From positions 62,001-126,000 of the forward strand of contig NZ_SGNY01000004.1 of the NCBI RefSeq assembly GCF_007002745.1: a DNA stretch of 64,000 nucleotides, written 5' to 3'. Position 1 is the first letter of the stretch; each line of letters starts with the position of its first letter. A model generated the notes under the pieces. It was not told where the DNA came from. It made no database searches and worked only from the letters and a program-made list of their open reading frames with translations. This document shows positions 60,349 to 64,000 of this stretch, piece by piece. Position numbers and translations under genes: made by a program. The stretch comes from Martinezella rhizogenes (lineage in GTDB: Bacteria; Pseudomonadota; Alphaproteobacteria; Rhizobiales; Rhizobiaceae).

Positions 60349-61662
60349 TTACTTGGCGCGGGCGCGGTAAATGGTGTCGAGCCAGACGGCGACGACCAGA
60401 ACCACACCAACGACGATGCGCTGGAAGGGCGTATCGATGCCCACCAGCACCATGCCGGATTGCAGCGATTGCATGACGAGCGCACCAAGCATCGCGCCCG
60501 CTATGGTGCCGACGCCGCCGGCAAGCGAGGTGCCGCCGATGACGGCCGCCGCGATGGTGTAAAGCTCATCCAGTTCGCCCTGCGCATTGGTGGCGGCGTT
60601 GAGGCGGGCGGTCGAAATCGCCGCCGCGATGGCGCAGAGAACGCCCATCAGCGTGAAGATTTTTACCGTGACCCAGCGGGTCTTGATGCCGGCGAGTTCG
60701 GCTGCTTCCGGGTTACCGCCAATGGCGAAGACATAACGTCCGAAGCGCAGCCGCGTGGCGATGAAGGTCATCACCGCACCGACCGCAAGCGCCATCAGCA
60801 CCGGAACCGCAATGCCATGCGCAATGAACAACCCGCCTTCCGGCCAGGCGATGCCATTGGCGTCAGCATAGTTGCGGGCAATGTTGATCGGCCAGGGGTA
60901 GCTGTTCACCACGGCAACGAAACCGACGACGATGAGGCAGCCGAGCGCCACCAGAAAATATTCCGCCCAGACCGGCCGCAGCGGAAAACCGAAACGGCGG
61001 CGCTGATGGCGGGAATTGAGAATGGCCGCCACGATGGCGACGCAGGCAACGACAGCGGCGATCCAGCTCCATGTCGCGCCGATCGAGCCATTGGTGCCGC
61101 CGCCCATCAGACGGAAGGTGGAATCCATCGGCGCAACGGTACGGCCACTGGTGATGAACCAGGTGCCACCGCGCCAGACAAGCAACCCGCCGAGCGTGAC
61201 GATGAAGGATGGCACGTTCAGGAAAGCAATGATCGAGCCCTGCAACATGCCGATGGCGCCGCCGACGAGAATGCCGGTAAGAAGCGTGACGATCCATGTC
61301 GCCCAATGTTCGAAACCGAGTATCTGCGGCAGGATTTCCGCCTGCATGACACCCATGATCATGCCGGAAAAACCGAGGATCGACCCGACCGACAGATCGA
61401 TATTGCGGGTGACGATGACAAGCACCATGCCGGTTGCCATGACAGCCACGGACGCGGTCTGCACTGAAAGGTTCCAGAGGTTTCGCGGTGTCAGGAATAG
61501 TCCGCCGGACAGGATATGAAATCCGATCCAGATCAGAAGAAGCGCGCCGACCATGCCGAGCAGCCTGGTATCCAGCTCCGTGGCACTGATGAAGCGCGTT
61601 ATCGAGCCTGTCTTTTCCGTCTTTTGCGACGTTGTGGAATTGGATTGGGTCATATCGGCCAT
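60349..61662 (-). CDS. xylH: Xylose-type ABC transporter permease
   Basis: 437 residues, about 12 helices. CUT2 permease features: VLVIVTRNIDLSVGSILGFS near residue 80, FIVTLGGLLVWRGGTWFITS near residue 158, ATRLRFGRYVFAIGGNPEAA near residue 310, AGIKTRWVTVKIFTLMGVLC and GGTSLAGGVGTIAGAMLGAL. The extra helices and length match XylH. The ATG at 61662 has GGAGG 11 bases upstream; ATG 61653 is an alternative. It lies 18 bases before xylG. Confidence 0.9.
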   Translation of the reverse strand: MADMTQSNSTTSQKTEKTGSITRFISATELDTRLLGMVGALLLIWIGFHILSGGLFLTPRNLWNLSVQTASVAVMATGMVLVIVTRNIDLSVGSILGFSGMIMGVMQAEILPQILGFEHWATWIVTLLTGILVGGAIGMLQGSIIAFLNVPSFIVTLGGLLVWRGGTWFITSGRTVAPMDSTFRLMGGGTNGSIGATWSWIAAVVACVAIVAAILNSRHQRRRFGFPLRPVWAEYFLVALGCLIVVGFVAVVNSYPWPINIARNYADANGIAWPEGGLFIAHGIAVPVLMALAVGAVMTFIATRLRFGRYVFAIGGNPEAAELAGIKTRWVTVKIFTLMGVLCAIAAAISTARLNAATNAQGELDELYTIAAAVIGGTSLAGGVGTIAGAMLGALVMQSLQSGMVLVGIDTPFQRIVVGVVLVVAVWLDTIYRARAK

Positions 61663-61740
61663 GAACTGCCGGTCCTCCTTACATCTGAAAGGCGCCACGC
61701 CACCGATGTGGCGCAGCGCCCAAAGCTGGACCCTTGGGTC

Positions 61741-62781
61741 TTAGTCGCAGGCCTTGACGGTTCCGGCCTTCACACCTTGGCAGGCCGTTTCCTTCTTGAT
61801 CCAGCCGGCATCGATGACGACGTTCAGATTGTCCTTGGTAATCGCGATCGGCTTGAGGAAGACCGACTGCATCGCTACCTTTTTCGGACCACCATCAAAA
61901 CTGGTGACGCCCTTGATTTCCGTCATCTTTTTGCCGCCGGCCAGTTCCAGTGCGATGCCGGCTGCTTCCTTGCCGAGTTCGCGGCTGTCTTTCCAGACCG
62001 ATACCGTCTGCGTGCCGAGTGCTACACGGTTGAGCGCAGCGAAATCGGCATCCTGACCTGAAACGGGAACCGAACCGGCCATGCCCTGCGCAGCGAGAGC
62101 GGCAATGGCGCCACCGGCCGTGCCGTCATTCGAGGCGACGACCGCATCCACCTTGTTGTTGTTCTTGGTCAGGAACTGTTCCATGTTCTTCTGGGCATTT
62201 TCCGGCTTCCAGCCATCGGTATAGGCTTCGCCGACATTCTTGATCTTGCCGCCGTCAATGGCTGCCTTCAGCACTTCCTGCTGGCCGGCAAAAAGGAAGT
62301 CCGCATTCGGATCGGAAGACGAACCCTTGATGAAGACGTAGTTACCTTCCGGCTTCACCTTGAACACCTCAGCAGCCTGAAGGCGGCCGACTTCCTTGTT
62401 GTCGAAGGTGATGTAGAAGGCGTTCTGATTTTCGATCAGGCGGTCATAACCAACGACCGGAATGCCTTCGGCAACGGCCTTCTCCACCGCCGGGCCAATC
62501 GCGTCGCTATCCTGCGCAAGGATGATCAGCGCGTTGGCGCCCTGCGAAATCAGCGATTCCACATCGGTCAGCTGCTTTGCGGCGGAAGACTGCGCATCGG
62601 CGGAAATGTATTTCGCACCGGCCTTGTCAAGTGCTGCCTTGATGGCCGCCTCATCCGTCTTCCAGCGTTCCTCCTGGAAATTCGACCAGGAAACGCCAAC
62701 AACGAGATCAGCCGCGATGGCGGCAGTATGCAGGGAAACGAGTACGGCCGTACCCGCCAAAAGCTTGGCAAACGAATTCAT
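61741..62781 (-). CDS. xylF: Xylose-type ABC transporter substrate-binding protein
   Basis: 346 residues. A signal peptide ([19 protein letters not shown]) and a periplasmic sugar-binding domain of the XylF group: [20 protein letters not shown] near residue 26, [40 protein letters not shown] and [20 protein letters not shown]. It would deliver D-xylose or a related pentose to XylHG. The ATG at 62781 has GGGAGG six bases upstream. First gene of the leftward operon, facing the ROK regulator gene. Confidence 0.92.
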   Translation of the reverse strand: MNSFAKLLAGTAVLVSLHTAAIAADLVVGVSWSNFQEERWKTDEAAIKAALDKAGAKYISADAQSSAAKQLTDVESLISQGANALIILAQDSDAIGPAVEKAVAEGIPVVGYDRLIENQNAFYITFDNKEVGRLQAAEVFKVKPEGNYVFIKGSSSDPNADFLFAGQQEVLKAAIDGGKIKNVGEAYTDGWKPENAQKNMEQFLTKNNNKVDAVVASNDGTAGGAIAALAAQGMAGSVPVSGQDADFAALNRVALGTQTVSVWKDSRELGKEAAGIALELAGGKKMTEIKGVTSFDGGPKKVAMQSVFLKPIAITKDNLNVVIDAGWIKKETACQGVKAGTVKACD

Positions 62782-62864
62782 GATGTCCTCCCGGTAAGGG
62801 CGAAGCCTGCACCTCCATGCAGGGAAAACGCCCGGAAAAAAGCTGACGGTCTCTGTGATTTCAC

Positions 62865-62889
62865 AATTTTCTCGACAGTCGAGAAAATT
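62865..62889. promoter_or_regulatory. Perfect 25-bp palindrome, likely operator of the ROK regulator
   Basis: AATTTTCTCGAC, a central A, then GTCGAGAAAATT: 12-base arms without mismatch. It lies between the divergent xylF and ROK genes, 84 bases before xylF. This is the place and shape of a dimeric repressor site. A second palindrome TGTGATTTCACA adjoins it at 62854-62865. Confidence 0.8.
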
Positions 62890-63023
62890 AATGTCAGAGA
62901 TTCCCAATGCTGTCAACAACGGCTGCGGGCAGCAACCGGGTGCCTTGATCTTCTCTGTGGCATGCGCCATCAGACAGGATGAGCACGACAGGAAAAAGCC
63001 GTTCAGGGAGCAGGCCCCAGCCC

Positions 63024-64000
63024 ATGTCCGCCATTGCAAGTACGGAACTGGTGCGCCAGAAAAACAGCCTGTCGGTTATGGCGGCCCTGCGCCTGCACGG
63101 CAGCCTTTCCCACACGGACATGTCTTCCTTCACCGGGCTCGCCTCGGCCACCGTCTCCGCCATCACCATGGAGCTTGAACGCGCCGGCCTCATTCTGCGC
63201 AAGGAACAGCTCGCCGCCACCGGTCGCGGGCGGCCGCGCATTCTCTTTGCGCCGCGTGGCGCATTCTGCCACGTCGCCATCGTCATCATTTCCTCCGACA
63301 GCGTGCAATATTCGCTGGTCGATTATGCCGGCAAGCTGGTGGATCGTTTCACCGAACAGAGGTTAGCTGCCGAAAAGGGCACATTCGGCGCGGCGATACT
63401 CGCCGGCCTCGCACGGCTTGCGGACCGCTCGCGCATCGACCGCCACGATATTCTTCAGGTATCGATCAGCAGCAAGGGGCTGGTGGATGCGGCGGCGGCA
63501 ACGCTCGTCTGGTCGCCGGTGCTCGGCAATGAAAGGATCGATTTCCGGCAATTGCTTTCCGCTGACGGCCGCAATCGCGTCACACTGAACAACGAAACCC
63601 TGCTTGCCGCCAAGGCCATCCGGATGCGCGAGCAGACGAAAGACGACCCGGCGCCGGAAGCACTCGTCACCCTGTCGCTCGGCCACAGCATCGGTCTTGG
63701 CATCGCCCGCTCCGCAGGCGATACAATCGAGGTCAGCGCCCCCAATTTCGGCCATATGCTGCATCTGGCCGATGGCGCCCTGTGCCGCTGCGGCACCAAA
63801 GGCTGCATCGAAGCCTATTCCGGATTCTACGCCATCCTGCGCTCGGCTTTCGAAGCCCCGCCGCAGGCCGAACCGGCCAAATTTGTGCCGATTGCCGAAG
63901 TAGACAAGATCGCCGCTTCAGCCCGCGCGGGTGCCCGCATGGCACGTTTTGCCTTCCGCACCGCCGGGCTGGCACTGGGTAACGGTCTTTCACGCCTGTT
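63024..64000 (+). CDS. ROK-family transcriptional regulator (XylR-like), cut by right edge
   Basis: About 325 residues visible, with no stop before the window end. An N-terminal winged helix ([20 protein letters not shown], then [20 protein letters not shown]; residues 15-55) is followed by a ROK domain: [34 protein letters not shown] near residue 215, and the zinc motif [20 protein letters not shown] with EAYSG near residue 245. ROK repressors bind sugars and release DNA. Facing xylF over a palindrome, it is likely the xylose regulator. The ATG at 63024 has a distant GGGAG; other starts are possible. Confidence 0.88.
   Translation, partial: MSAIASTELVRQKNSLSVMAALRLHGSLSHTDMSSFTGLASATVSAITMELERAGLILRKEQLAATGRGRPRILFAPRGAFCHVAIVIISSDSVQYSLVDYAGKLVDRFTEQRLAAEKGTFGAAILAGLARLADRSRIDRHDILQVSISSKGLVDAAAATLVWSPVLGNERIDFRQLLSADGRNRVTLNNETLLAAKAIRMREQTKDDPAPEALVTLSLGHSIGLGIARSAGDTIEVSAPNFGHMLHLADGALCRCGTKGCIEAYSGFYAILRSAFEAPPQAEPAKFVPIAEVDKIAASARAGARMARFAFRTAGLALGNGLSRL

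Noticed and set aside
62854-62865. TGTGATTTCACA as a CRP site
   Set aside because: The half-sites are only two bases apart instead of the six of a CRP site, so it is not called as such.

Overview
This window looks like a chromosome segment of an Agrobacterium/Rhizobium-type alphaproteobacterium (Rhizobiaceae). The evidence is the GC-rich coding sequence, the core genes ubiG, grxC, comF, argJ, a PpiC-type foldase and secA, a PraR/PhrR-like HTH protein, and an RTX-linked GH16 glycanase of the ExsH type.

Layout. (1) 1-14.1 kb is housekeeping: a 3-hydroxyisobutyryl-CoA hydrolase cut by the left edge, an SH3 protein with tandem repeats, ubiG, a leftward operon grxC - nitrilase-like amidase - DUF1178 - DUF3291, comF, a methyltransferase, a lone Flp pilin, mutT - GNAT - argJ, and a PPIase divergent from secA. 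(2) 14.3-19.2 kb holds a DMT exporter and a three-gene surface-polysaccharide unit (acyltransferase, flippase, CelD-type acyltransferase). (3) 19.2-25.7 kb is mixed: a Gly-rich/collagen-like secreted protein, tRNA-Leu(CAA), a DUF2235 hydrolase, dsbB, an HNH nuclease, a transglutaminase-like peptidase and a PPP-type phosphatase. (4) 25.8-50.1 kb is a large exopolysaccharide region. A leftward arm has two glycosyltransferases, a pyruvyltransferase-like protein, a flippase and an acyltransferase. A mostly rightward arm has a GH-A-like enzyme, an acyltransferase, an ExoP/BY-kinase, two Wzy/ligase-like proteins, three glycosyltransferases, an SGNH hydrolase and the RTX-GH16 glycanase. No initiating sugar-phosphate transferase or outer-membrane export protein is visible, so these would have to be supplied from elsewhere. 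(5) 50.2-52.6 kb has a TIM-barrel protein, a fragment resembling the C-terminus of a glycerophosphodiesterase, and two unknown proteins. (6) 52.8-58.3 kb is the most unusual region: a SARP/BTAD-TPR regulator, then a tight operon of an unknown 142-aa protein, YcaO, TfuA and a guanidino-group-modifying (agmatine deiminase/PAD-like) enzyme, joined by overlapping start and stop codons. (7) 58.4-64 kb has an HTH regulator, a small protein, a frameshifted 3' remnant of metE, and a xylose-type ABC operon (xylF-xylH-xylG) divergent from a ROK regulator. A perfect 25-bp palindrome sits between the last two.

How the parts may work together. Region 4 would assemble, decorate (acyl and possibly pyruvyl groups), export, polymerise and trim a polysaccharide. 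Region 6 has the hallmarks of a peptide- or protein-modifying pathway. YcaO with TfuA is known to make backbone thioamides. The added deiminase-like enzyme suggests a second chemistry, on arginine or another amidine-containing group. No classical short precursor peptide is visible, so the 142-aa protein is the best local candidate for substrate or partner. All functions are inferred by reading the sequence; no database search was possible.
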